From Kitasatospora sp. A2-31 (GTDB lineage: Bacteria; Actinomycetota; Actinomycetes; Streptomycetales; Streptomycetaceae): a DNA stretch of 64,000 bases. The notes below the pieces were generated by a model. That model did not search any database and had not been told where the DNA came from. It was given only the letters and a program-made list of their open reading frames with translations. Both the position numbers and the translations under genes were made by a program. Location of the stretch: assembly GCF_022288725.1 (NCBI RefSeq), contig NZ_JAKNTA010000002.1, forward strand, positions 306,518 through 370,517, written 5' to 3'. This document shows, piece by piece, positions 7,625 to 15,700 of the stretch. The stretch's first letter is position 1; each line of letters begins with the position of its first letter.

Positions 7625-8891
7625 GGTAGTCTCCCGTGTTCATGCTGAAGGTGAACTCGTCGCCGTAGTCGATGAAGGACGAGGTCCTGTTCTCCTCCGC
7701 GTACAGCCTGCGCAGCTCGTTCATGCCGGCCGGTGTGGGTGGCCCCAGCCTCACCCGCTCCCCGCCCACCTTGAGGAACGTGTGGTCGTTCTCGTGAACG
7801 GCCTCGGCGCTCGAACAGCGCACCACGTATCCCAGGCGGGTCGGGAGCAGCGCGGCGTCCAGCGCTGAAGGCCGGATCTCGTGCGTGTAGAGGCGGTTGG
7901 TGGAGAGCGGCATGAAGAAGACGGAGCCCGGGTGGAGGGTCAGGGTGAACTGCGCGGGGAGGGCGACCCCGTTCTGCTCCCCGATCGGCTCCTTGAGGCG
8001 GAAGTGGAGCTTGGTGAGCCCGCTGATGCCCTTCACGCCGTAGTCGAAGGCGTCCTCGGCCAGCGGCTTCAGGTTGTCGAGCCGGTCGTAGAAGGTGCAG
8101 AAGGCCATGATGCCGTTGACGGGCATGTCCTTGGTCTTGTCGGCATGGGACGAGATCCTGGCCTTGGACTGCTTGCGCTCGGCCGTGGCGAGGGTGTTGT
8201 GGTAGATCTGGGCGAGGACGTGGTTCAGCGGTGCCTGGTTCCGGAAGACGGTGCCGGCCTCGCGGTTCAGAGCCTCGACGATGCGCGTGTCGGTCGGGCG
8301 GAAGTTCTCGGTCGGTCCCGACAGATTCGTGGAGCACCGGAGCAGACGGAAGTGCAGCTCGTCACCGTGCCGCGTGACGGGCGTCAGATAGATGCCGCTG
8401 CGATGGGCTGTTCCGGGCTTGGTGGACTCCGTCAGGGCCTGGAAGGTGTGCTCCGACCGGATCCGTCCGAAGTGATCGGCGTCGAGCCCGAAGAAGCGGT
8501 GGTAGTACACGCCGACGCCGTGGACGCGGGTGGGGACCGGGCCGAGGTCGATCAGGGTCCATGGTTCGTCGGCGTCCTGGTGGTAGCCGTGCGACAACTC
8601 CCGGACGACGAAGACCCGTGAAGCCGCATGCAGGTGGCGGCGGCTGATCCCTGACACGTCGCCGCACAGGTACACGGTCTTCTGCGTGAGGTCCGGCGAA
8701 CCGGAAGCGAGGTCCTCCGGCGTGATCGTGGACCCGAGGAAGTCCCTGATCACGTCCTCGCCGTGCAACACCGAAGGCGCAACCAGGATGGTGCTCGAAT
8801 CCTCGACACAGGCCTCTGCCGGCTCCGGTGTGTGCATCAGACGGTACCCATCATTCGCGGACATCGGTGGATCGCTCGAAACCGTGGACAT
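7608..8891 (-). CDS. AlkB-like 2-oxoglutarate/Fe(II) dioxygenase (long paralogue)
   Basis: 427 residues with the chosen ATG at 8891; GTG at 8906 and ATG at 8864 are alternatives, since no ideal ribosome-binding site decides. The dioxygenase core is in the second half: RISSHAD (His249, Asp251), LYTHEIRPS (His337) and GYVVRCS (Arg358). About 180 extra residues precede the core, with no recognised motif. The C-terminal tail (PPTPAGMNELRRLYAEENR onward) aligns with the tail of the adjacent short paralogue, pointing to tandem duplication followed by divergence. Substrate and pathway are unknown. A hairpin near 9034-9068 separates it from the polyketide operon, so it may have its own promoter. Confidence 0.7.
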   Translation of the reverse strand: MSTVSSDPPMSANDGYRLMHTPEPAEACVEDSSTILVAPSVLHGEDVIRDFLGSTITPEDLASGSPDLTQKTVYLCGDVSGISRRHLHAASRVFVVRELSHGYHQDADEPWTLIDLGPVPTRVHGVGVYYHRFFGLDADHFGRIRSEHTFQALTESTKPGTAHRSGIYLTPVTRHGDELHFRLLRCSTNLSGPTENFRPTDTRIVEALNREAGTVFRNQAPLNHVLAQIYHNTLATAERKQSKARISSHADKTKDMPVNGIMAFCTFYDRLDNLKPLAEDAFDYGVKGISGLTKLHFRLKEPIGEQNGVALPAQFTLTLHPGSVFFMPLSTNRLYTHEIRPSALDAALLPTRLGYVVRCSSAEAVHENDHTFLKVGGERVRLGPPTPAGMNELRRLYAEENRTSSFIDYGDEFTFSMNTGDYLAPRF

Positions 8892-9033
8892 GGAAACGGC
8901 CCGCACTCTCCCTTTGCCCGGCCGAGCGCAAACGGAAGGAGACGGACCGATGAACCCCGATGATCTCACGGGGCTCGACACCGGGCAACGGTATTGATGG
9001 CGAGGCCGGGGTGCGTGGTGGGCTGCCGGGGGG

Positions 9034-9068
9034 GCCGGGCCGTGCCTTTCCGAAGCGGCCGGCCCGGC
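9034..9068 (-). terminator. Possible hairpin terminator after the PKS operon
   Basis: GCCGGGCC (9034-9041) pairs with GGCCCGGC (9061-9068), with one more G-C pair inside, just downstream of the methyltransferase stop at 9077. No U-run follows, as is usual in actinomycetes. Confidence 0.4.
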
Positions 9069-9076
9069 GGCCCGGC

Positions 9077-10180
9077 TCAGGTGGTGCGGCGGGCGAGGAG
9101 GCGGTAGGCGTTGGAATGGCCGGTGCGGCCGGCGATCGGGGCCAGGAGTCGGTCGAGCAGCATCGCGGCGATCAGGAGCGGGGCGCCGGCCAGGAGCAGT
9201 GCCGGGCGCAGGATCCGCCGCAGGAGCCCGGGCGGGCCGTCGGGGTGCCAGGGGGCGTCCTCGCGCGGGGCGAGGTGGTCCAGCAGCAGCCAGGCGGCGG
9301 CCAGCAGGTCGATCGGGTCGTGTGCCTCGCCGTGTTGTTCCGCCACCACGGTGAAGCCGATGGCCTCCAGCCGCCGGCGCAGATTGGCGACGGGGGTCAG
9401 GTGCAGGTGCTGCGGCTGCAGCCACGGCAGCCACCACCGTCCCAGCAGGCGCGCGAAGCGGCTGCCGGGGTCGGGGACCTCGACGAGCAGCAGTCCTCCG
9501 GGGCGCAGCACCTGGTGGGCCGCGGCCAGTTCCCGGGCGGGGTCCGTGGTGTGCTCGAGGTAGTGCAGCATGCTCACCACGTCGTACTGACCGGCCAGAC
9601 GGGGCGCGAGCTCGGGGAGCAGGCCGCGCAGGCCGCGTCGCAACCGGCCTTCCCGCTCGGCGAGTTCGACGCCCTGGCTGAGGTCCACCCCGTCGAACCC
9701 GGTGCCGGGGAAGACGTCGCGGGCGGTGGCGCAGAAGTGGCCGTGTCCGGTGCCGACGTCCAGCCAGTCCCGGGGCGTCGGGCTGTGCGGGAGCACCGAG
9801 CCGGCCTGCCTGCGGTGGAGGGCGGCGCGGCCCGCGAAGGTCTTGGCCAGGCGTTGTTCGCCGAGACCGTCGTAGAAGTCGCGGTAGTAGAACTCCAGCC
9901 CCTTGTCGTTCAGCTGGGGATTCTGGAAGGTGTGCCCGCAGTCCCCGCAGGTGTCCAGGACGAAGCGGCCGGGCTTGTGCTGCAGCAGGTCGGTGGTGTG
10001 CAGGCGGGTGCGCAGCGCGGTGGAGGCGCACCACGGGCAGTCGGTGCGGCGGGGGTGGAAGAAGCGGCCGGTGCCGTCGGCCAGATCGGCCTGGTAGGCG
10101 GGTCGAAGGGCGGCGACGCGATCGGTGGGGCCTTCTGCTGCCGTGCCGGCCGATGGCTGCCGGGGGTCTGCCGTGGTCAT
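9077..10180 (-). CDS. SAM-dependent methyltransferase, last gene of the PKS operon
   Basis: 367 residues. Near the start two CxxC pairs (CPWC and CGDC) look like a small zinc-binding module found in some methyltransferases acting on sugars or lipids. The SAM-binding motif is WLDVGTGHGHFC, followed by FDGVDLS and the post-motif MLHYLEHTTDP, as in Methyltransf_11/23 families. A hydrophobic stretch near the C-terminus (LLLAGAPLLIAAMLLDRLL) could be membrane-associated. Start ATG at 10180 overlaps the glycosyltransferase stop (ATGA) and follows GGAGG by about 10 bases. In this operon it probably methylates the polyketide/lipid product or its sugar; that is inference. Confidence 0.85.
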   Translation of the reverse strand: MTTADPRQPSAGTAAEGPTDRVAALRPAYQADLADGTGRFFHPRRTDCPWCASTALRTRLHTTDLLQHKPGRFVLDTCGDCGHTFQNPQLNDKGLEFYYRDFYDGLGEQRLAKTFAGRAALHRRQAGSVLPHSPTPRDWLDVGTGHGHFCATARDVFPGTGFDGVDLSQGVELAEREGRLRRGLRGLLPELAPRLAGQYDVVSMLHYLEHTTDPARELAAAHQVLRPGGLLLVEVPDPGSRFARLLGRWWLPWLQPQHLHLTPVANLRRRLEAIGFTVVAEQHGEAHDPIDLLAAAWLLLDHLAPREDAPWHPDGPPGLLRRILRPALLLAGAPLLIAAMLLDRLLAPIAGRTGHSNAYRLLARRTT

Positions 10181-11409
10181 CGGGACGGTTCCTCCGCGGG
10201 TTCGGGCCGGGGCCTGGTCAGCTGTTCGAGGTGGCCGGCGGCCGCAGCCGCGCCGCCGGCGGCCCGGAAGGAGTCGCCGATGCGCCGGGCGGCCGAGCGG
10301 TGGGCGGTGTCGAGGACGACCGCGTCGAGGGCCTGGCCGAGACGGGTGGCGTCGGCGCGGCCGAACCGCACCCGGACGCCGGCACCGGACGCCGCCACCT
10401 GCCCGGCCACCACCGGCTGGTCGTCGCGGATCGGTGCGACGACCAGGGGCACGCCGTACCACAGCGACTCGCAGACCGTGTTGTGGCCGGCGTGGCAGAC
10501 CACCGCGTCGAGGTGTTCCAGCAGCCGCAACTGCGGGACGGCGGGCAGGACCAGGACGTCGGCGTCGGGGGGCGGGTCCGCGAGGGTGCGGCCCGGGTCG
10601 GCGATCACCGCCTGGAGGCGGGCGGAGCGCTCCCGCACCGCGCGGTGGCAGGCGGTGAGGAACGCCGTGCCGGTGTCGGTGTTGGCCGTGCCGAGGGTGA
10701 CCAGGGCGGTGGCGCGGCCCGGGTCCAGCCAGTCCCAGGGGAAGGGCGGTTCGGTGGGGCGGGCGGTGATGACCGGGCCGACGAAGCGGATCGGCCGGTC
10801 GGCGCCGTCGGGGGTCGGCCCGGTCAGCTCCGGTGTGGTGAAGGCGAGCACGAGGTGCGGGGAGAAGCGGGGGTCGGTGGTCCGGCCCGGGTCGCCGATG
10901 CGTCCGCGCAGTCCGTCGAGGAGGCCGCGGATCCAGGATTCGACCAGCGGCAGGCCCGCCAGCGCGCCGGTGAACTCGGCCGAGGTCGTCGCGGAGGTGG
11001 CCCAGGGCAGGCCGTGGCGCTCGGCGACCAGTGCGCCGGCGAGGGCCTGCTGGTCCACGACGAGGACGTCGGGGCGGAACCGCGCGATCGCGGCCTCGAC
11101 ACCGGGGGCCATCGCGTCGGCGAGGGGGACCAGGAAGCTCTCCCACAGGTATTTCAGCGCGGCGGTGCCGCGCAGCTCCGGCGGGCGCCGGTAGGTCTGT
11201 TCGAGCGGGCCGGGAGCGGGACCGCGGTCCGTCGGTGGCGCGACGGCGCAGGGGTGGATCTCGGCGTCCGGTCCGGCCAGCGGCGCGATCGCTTCGGGAA
11301 GGGCGGCCCAGGCGGTCCGGTGGCCGCGGGCGGTCAGTTCGGCCGCGACGCCGACGGCCGGGTTGACGTGCCCGACGAGGGGCGGGACGACGAACAGGAA
11401 CCGGCTCAC
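10177..11409 (-). CDS. GT1-type glycosyltransferase (MGT/UGT-like)
   Basis: 410 residues with a GT-B fold pattern. The N-terminus FLFVVPPLVGHVNPAVGVA is the acceptor-side start of macrolide/UGT-type enzymes. The donor-binding signature is CHAGHNTVCESLWYGVP followed by PIRDDQPVVA. These enzymes move an activated sugar onto a hydroxyl of a polyketide, lipid or aglycone. GTG start at 11409 overlaps the upstream hydrolase stop by 4 bases (GTGA), with GAGGGGAG upstream. Its position inside the PKS operon implies glycosylation of the synthase product. No sugar-biosynthesis genes are nearby, so the donor is probably a common cellular nucleotide sugar. Confidence 0.9.
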   Translation of the reverse strand: MSRFLFVVPPLVGHVNPAVGVAAELTARGHRTAWAALPEAIAPLAGPDAEIHPCAVAPPTDRGPAPGPLEQTYRRPPELRGTAALKYLWESFLVPLADAMAPGVEAAIARFRPDVLVVDQQALAGALVAERHGLPWATSATTSAEFTGALAGLPLVESWIRGLLDGLRGRIGDPGRTTDPRFSPHLVLAFTTPELTGPTPDGADRPIRFVGPVITARPTEPPFPWDWLDPGRATALVTLGTANTDTGTAFLTACHRAVRERSARLQAVIADPGRTLADPPPDADVLVLPAVPQLRLLEHLDAVVCHAGHNTVCESLWYGVPLVVAPIRDDQPVVAGQVAASGAGVRVRFGRADATRLGQALDAVVLDTAHRSAARRIGDSFRAAGGAAAAAGHLEQLTRPRPEPAEEPSR

Positions 11410-12314
11410 CGGGCGCTCCCCTCGGCGACCCGCACGCCGACCGGTTGCACCGTTCGGTCCGCGGTCCGGTCCGCGGACGGCTTCCCGGGCGGATCCGCGG
11501 ACGGCGCCGACGGCTGGTGGCGCAGGTCGACGCCGTGGTCGGCCAGGAAGGCGAGCGTGAGCTCGCGGACCCGGTCGGGGGTCTCGACCAGGACGGAGTG
11601 TTCCTGACCCGGGACGGTGACGCTCCGGCACCGTGGCAGCAGCCGTTCGAGCGGGGCCGCCTGCTCGGCCAGGTCCGACTGCGCGCCGTAGACGGCCAGC
11701 ACCGGGCAGGCGACGGCGCGCAGTTCCGCCTCGGCGGGCAGCCGACTCGCCGGGACGTCCCGGGCCAGTGTCGTCTCGGCCAGCAGGGTGCCGGCCGCGC
11801 GGGCGAGGCGGGCGGTGTGGGAGCCGCGGCGCCGGGCGATCCACCGCAGGACCGCCTCCCGGCCCAGCTTCCGCTCGGCGTCCGTCAGGATGCCGTCCAG
11901 CTTCGCCGCCCATGCCGCGGAGGCCGGTTCCGACTCGATGGCCAGGATGCCGGCGACCAGCTCGGGGCGGCGGGCGGCGAGGGCGAACGCCACCGTGCCG
12001 CCGAAGGAGTTGCCGACCAGGTGCACCGGGCCGGGGACGTCCAAGCGTTCCAGCAGGGTTTCGAGGTCGTCGGTGAAGTGCTCGAGCCGGTAGCCGGTGA
12101 CGGGCCGGGCGCTGCGACCGTGGCCGCGGTGGTCGTACATCAGCACGTCGAGGCCGGCGGAAGCGAGGGTGGGGGCCAGGGTGAAGTAGAAGCTGGCGAG
12201 GCTGTCCGTGAGCAGGCCGTGCAGCAGGACGACGGTGGCCGCCGGCGGGCCGCCGTCCTGCGGGCCCAGCCGCTGCACGTGGCAGCGCAGCCCGTCCAGG
12301 TCGACGAAGGCCAT
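11406..12314 (-). CDS. Alpha/beta hydrolase in the PKS operon
   Basis: 302 residues. Visible features are the oxyanion-hole segment LLHGLLTDS, strand motif MYDHRGHGRS, nucleophile elbow GNSFGG (Ser), probable acid in YGAQSDL and catalytic His in GQEHSVL. Neither synthase subunit shows a thioesterase domain, so this enzyme may release or cyclise the chain from the carrier protein; this is inference from context. The C-terminal 40 residues are Pro/Ser/Asp-rich with repeated SADR/TADR units and probably disordered. ATG at 12314 follows the ACP stop by one base, so coupling is expected. Confidence 0.85.
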   Translation of the reverse strand: MAFVDLDGLRCHVQRLGPQDGGPPAATVVLLHGLLTDSLASFYFTLAPTLASAGLDVLMYDHRGHGRSARPVTGYRLEHFTDDLETLLERLDVPGPVHLVGNSFGGTVAFALAARRPELVAGILAIESEPASAAWAAKLDGILTDAERKLGREAVLRWIARRRGSHTARLARAAGTLLAETTLARDVPASRLPAEAELRAVACPVLAVYGAQSDLAEQAAPLERLLPRCRSVTVPGQEHSVLVETPDRVRELTLAFLADHGVDLRHQPSAPSADPPGKPSADRTADRTVQPVGVRVAEGSAR

Positions 12315-12315
12315 G

Positions 12316-12702
12316 TCAGGTCCGGTCCGCGCCGTGCAGCCGGTCGGCGACTGCCAGGCGGTCGCCGGTCGGCAGCCGGTCCGCTTCCTGCAGCCGGTCG
12401 GCGTCCTTCAGCCGGTCCTCGACATGGCTGACGAGCCGGCCCACGGTCAGGCCGATGATCTCGTCGAGCTCCATGTCGGCGATGAACTCGGCGAAGTTGA
12501 TCCGGTCGCCCCAGCGCTCGCGCAGCAGCCCGGCGAGGGTGACCAGGTCGATGCTCTCCAGACCGAGGTCCTCGGTGAACCGGGTCTCCATGGTGACCTC
12601 GGCGGTGTCGAGACCGTACTCGTCCAGCACGGCGGCCAGCATGCCGGTGATCTCCGTGAGGATCTCGGGGCCGGTGGGGGAGAGGTGCTCGCTGGTGGTC
12701 AC
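12316..12702 (-). CDS. Free-standing acyl carrier protein with repeat tail
   Basis: 128 residues; the ACP fold is in the first about 85. The phosphopantetheine site is DLGLESIDL (Ser near residue 50). The GTG start at 12702 overlaps the synthase stop (GTGA). The last about 36 residues are an unusual hexapeptide repeat of the form xxxDRL (for example KDADRL, QEADRL, PTGDRL, AVADRL), charged and probably helical or extended. The large synthase has its own ACP, so this one may carry a starter, an extender or the finished chain for the hydrolase and tailoring enzymes. Confidence 0.9.
   Translation of the reverse strand: MTTSEHLSPTGPEILTEITGMLAAVLDEYGLDTAEVTMETRFTEDLGLESIDLVTLAGLLRERWGDRINFAEFIADMELDEIIGLTVGRLVSHVEDRLKDADRLQEADRLPTGDRLAVADRLHGADRT
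12319..12424. repeat. 18-base tandem repeat encoding the ACP tail
   Basis: About six imperfect 18-base units coding hexapeptides ending in DRL, in frame to the ACP stop. The period is a whole number of codons, so copy-number change would keep the frame. Confidence 0.75.
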
Positions 12703-15700
12703 GCCGTCCGTCCTTCGGGGTGGTGGTGCTCGGGGTCGCGGTGCTCGGGGTGGTGGTGCTCGGGGTCATCGGTGGTCCAGGCCACGACGTAGTCGCGTCG
12801 CGGCGGGCCGGGCGGGCCGGGCGGGCCGGCGATCAGGGTGCAGCGCACGAGGTGGGTGCGGCTCCCCTCGGGGGTGGTGACGGCGACCCGCAGGGAGTCG
12901 GGTCCCGCGGTGACCACGGTGAAGTCGTGCGGCCGGCCCCGGAGGCCGGTGCCCTCGGCCTTGGCGACCGCTTCCTTGGCGGCCCAGAACCGCGTGAACC
13001 AGACGTCCCGCGAGGAGCCGTCCGCGGCCTGGCAGTGCGTCAGGAGCTCGATCTCCCGCGGGAGCAGTGCGACGGGCAGGGTCTCGGCGGGGCGCTCGGT
13101 GACCTCCTCCACGTCGATCCCGGGGCCCGGAGCGCAGGTCCCGGGGCCCGGAGCGCCGGTGCGGCGGGCGGGGCGTGCGAGGGCGACCGCGAGCTCGCTG
13201 CGGTGGGCCAGGGTGACCTCCAGGTCCGGCAGCAGCCTGCCGTGCAGCCCGCGCACCCGGGGGCGGCCGGAGGGGTCGTTGAACACCTGGATCTCGGCGG
13301 GGAAGGGCCGGTCGGGCGAGTCCTGCCAGAGCAGGCGCCGCACCGCGTCCTTGACCGCGATCCTCCCCAGCAGCCAGGCCCGGCGGCCGCGCGGAGGCTG
13401 CCGGTCGTACTGGTCGCGCTCGGCCGCGCCGAGATGGTTGCGCATGATCAGGTCGCGTGAGGCCAGGTCGGGCCAGCGCTCGTGGAGCAGGACCCAGCCG
13501 CCGGGCTGCGGGGTGGAGAGGGTCGCGCGCTCGACGAAGCGTTCCACCGGCCGGGTCTCGGGGTGGCTGTCGAAGCGGCGGTCCTGCCAGCCGTCGATCT
13601 CCGCCCAGACCCGGCCGCCGGCGAGGAGTTGGACGTCGGCCTGGAGGGTGGTGGGGGTGGTCCCGGTGATGCGGATCCGGCAGTCCAGCTCGGTGCCCGG
13701 GCGCGGCTGCGGTCCGTGCAGCCGCAGGTGGCGGATGCCCACGGGGAAGACCACGCTGCGTTCGGTGTGGGTGGCCATGATCCAGTACCCGAGCAACTGG
13801 CCGACGTTGTCGAGCAGTGCACCGGGCGCGGAGGGCGCGGTGATCACCCCGCGCACGTGGTTCCCGCCGAGCTCCGTCAGGGCGGTCAGGCCCTGGAACG
13901 CGGGGCCGTGGAACATCCACCGCTCCTCGTAGAGCCGGGCGGCGGGCATCGGGGCCCGGCGGGTGCCGGGGTCCCCCGACGGCTCGGCCGGCCACGGGCC
14001 GGGCGGGTCCGGGTGGTGATCCGCCAGTTCCGCGGTTCCGGTCGCGTAGGCGCCGAAGGCGGCGGCGAGCCGACCGGGGCCGGCGTCCCGCAGCGTGATC
14101 TCCACGTCGAGCGGGGCCGCGGCCGGCACCCACCGGCCGAAGCGCAGGTCGTGCAGGGCGATGGTCACCCGCCCCGGCTCGACCTGCTCGGCGGCGTCCA
14201 TCAGGTGCTGGACGATCGTGGTGGCGGGGACGACCGGCCAGCGGTCCGACAGGTCGGGCCAGCCCGGCCGCTGGCGGTAGAAGCAGTGGTCGAGCAGGTA
14301 GGGCATGGTGTCCGTCGAGATGTGCAGGCGGCTGCTGCGGTGCGGGTGCTCCCGGACGGGGGCGGGGGCGGGGACAGGGACGGGGTGCGACGCCGGCGCC
14401 GGTCGCTCCGGGGCCGGCGCAGGGCCAGGACGGACGGGCCGTGCCGGGATGGTCCGGCGCTGTGGCGCGCCGGCCGGCCGGCGGTGGGCGAGCAGCTCGG
14501 TGACGACCCGTTCGGTGTCGCGCAGGAGGGCGCCGAGCTCGGCCGCCACCGGATGGGCGTCGAGCAGTGCGCCCGGGGAGCCCTCCTGGGCGCGGGCCGG
14601 TGCTGCGGTGCTCGGTGCGACGGCGCCGGGCGTGCCGGGTGCGACTGGTGCCGCGCTGCCGGGCCTGCCGGTGCCGGGCGTGCCGGGCGTGCCGGGTGCC
14701 GCGCTGCCGGGCCTGCCGGTGCCGGGTGCGACGGTGCTCGGCGCAAGCACCTGCGCAGCGGCCGGTAGGGCGGGCGCGAGTGCGGACCGCACGGCCGCGA
14801 CGGTGGCGGCCTCCAGCGAGACGAGAGCTCCGCCGAGGTCCAGCCGGACGGACGGGTGCGGCCGAACCGCAGGGGTGGTGCGGGTGTCCGGCGTCCGGGC
14901 CCGGGCGGGCTGCAGAGCGGCCGCGTCGGGCTCGGCGCCCTCGACCCACAGGGCGGCGGCGAGGCGGCGCAGCTGGGCGAGTCCGTCGCGGTGCGGCGAG
15001 TTCGCGGCGATCACCAGGTGGTCCCGCCGGCCCAGCGTGTCGCCCACCAGGGACCCCAGCTGGCCGGGGCCGACCTGTACGAAGGCGCGGAACCCGGCCG
15101 CGTACAGGGCTTCGACCAGCGGTCTGAACCGCACCGGTTCGAGCAGGTGGCGCAGGAACAGGGAGCGGACCTCCGCCGCGGTCTCGGGGAAGGGTGACGC
15201 CGTGGTCCCGGACCACACCGGCACGGTCGGCCGGTGCAGCCGGAAGCGTTCGGCGGCCTGGCGGATCGGGGCCAGGTAGGGGGCGAGCATGGGGGTGTGG
15301 AAGCCGGACCGGAACGGCAGGACCTGGCCGAGCACGCCACGGGCGCGGAACCCGCGGACGAGTTCGGCGACGAGCCCCTCGGGGCCGCACACGATCGACT
15401 GCTGCGGGGCGTTGTCGTGCGACAGGACGACCCGGTCCGTGCCCGCCGTTCCCTCCGTGCCCTCCAGGGCGGCCAGCGTCTGCTGCACGTCGTGGGCGGA
15501 GGCGCCGAGCGCGGCGAAGGCGAGCCCGGGGACGTGCAGCGCGTCGGGGTCGAAGGCGTCCAGAAAGGCGTCCACCTGGCTGCCGGAGTAGAGGCCGGCG
15601 GTGATCATGGCGGTCCACTCGCCGACGCTGTGTCCGGCCACCGCGTCGGGGCGCACCCCGATGCGGCGCAGCGCGGCGTCCAGGAGCCGTCCGACCGTGA

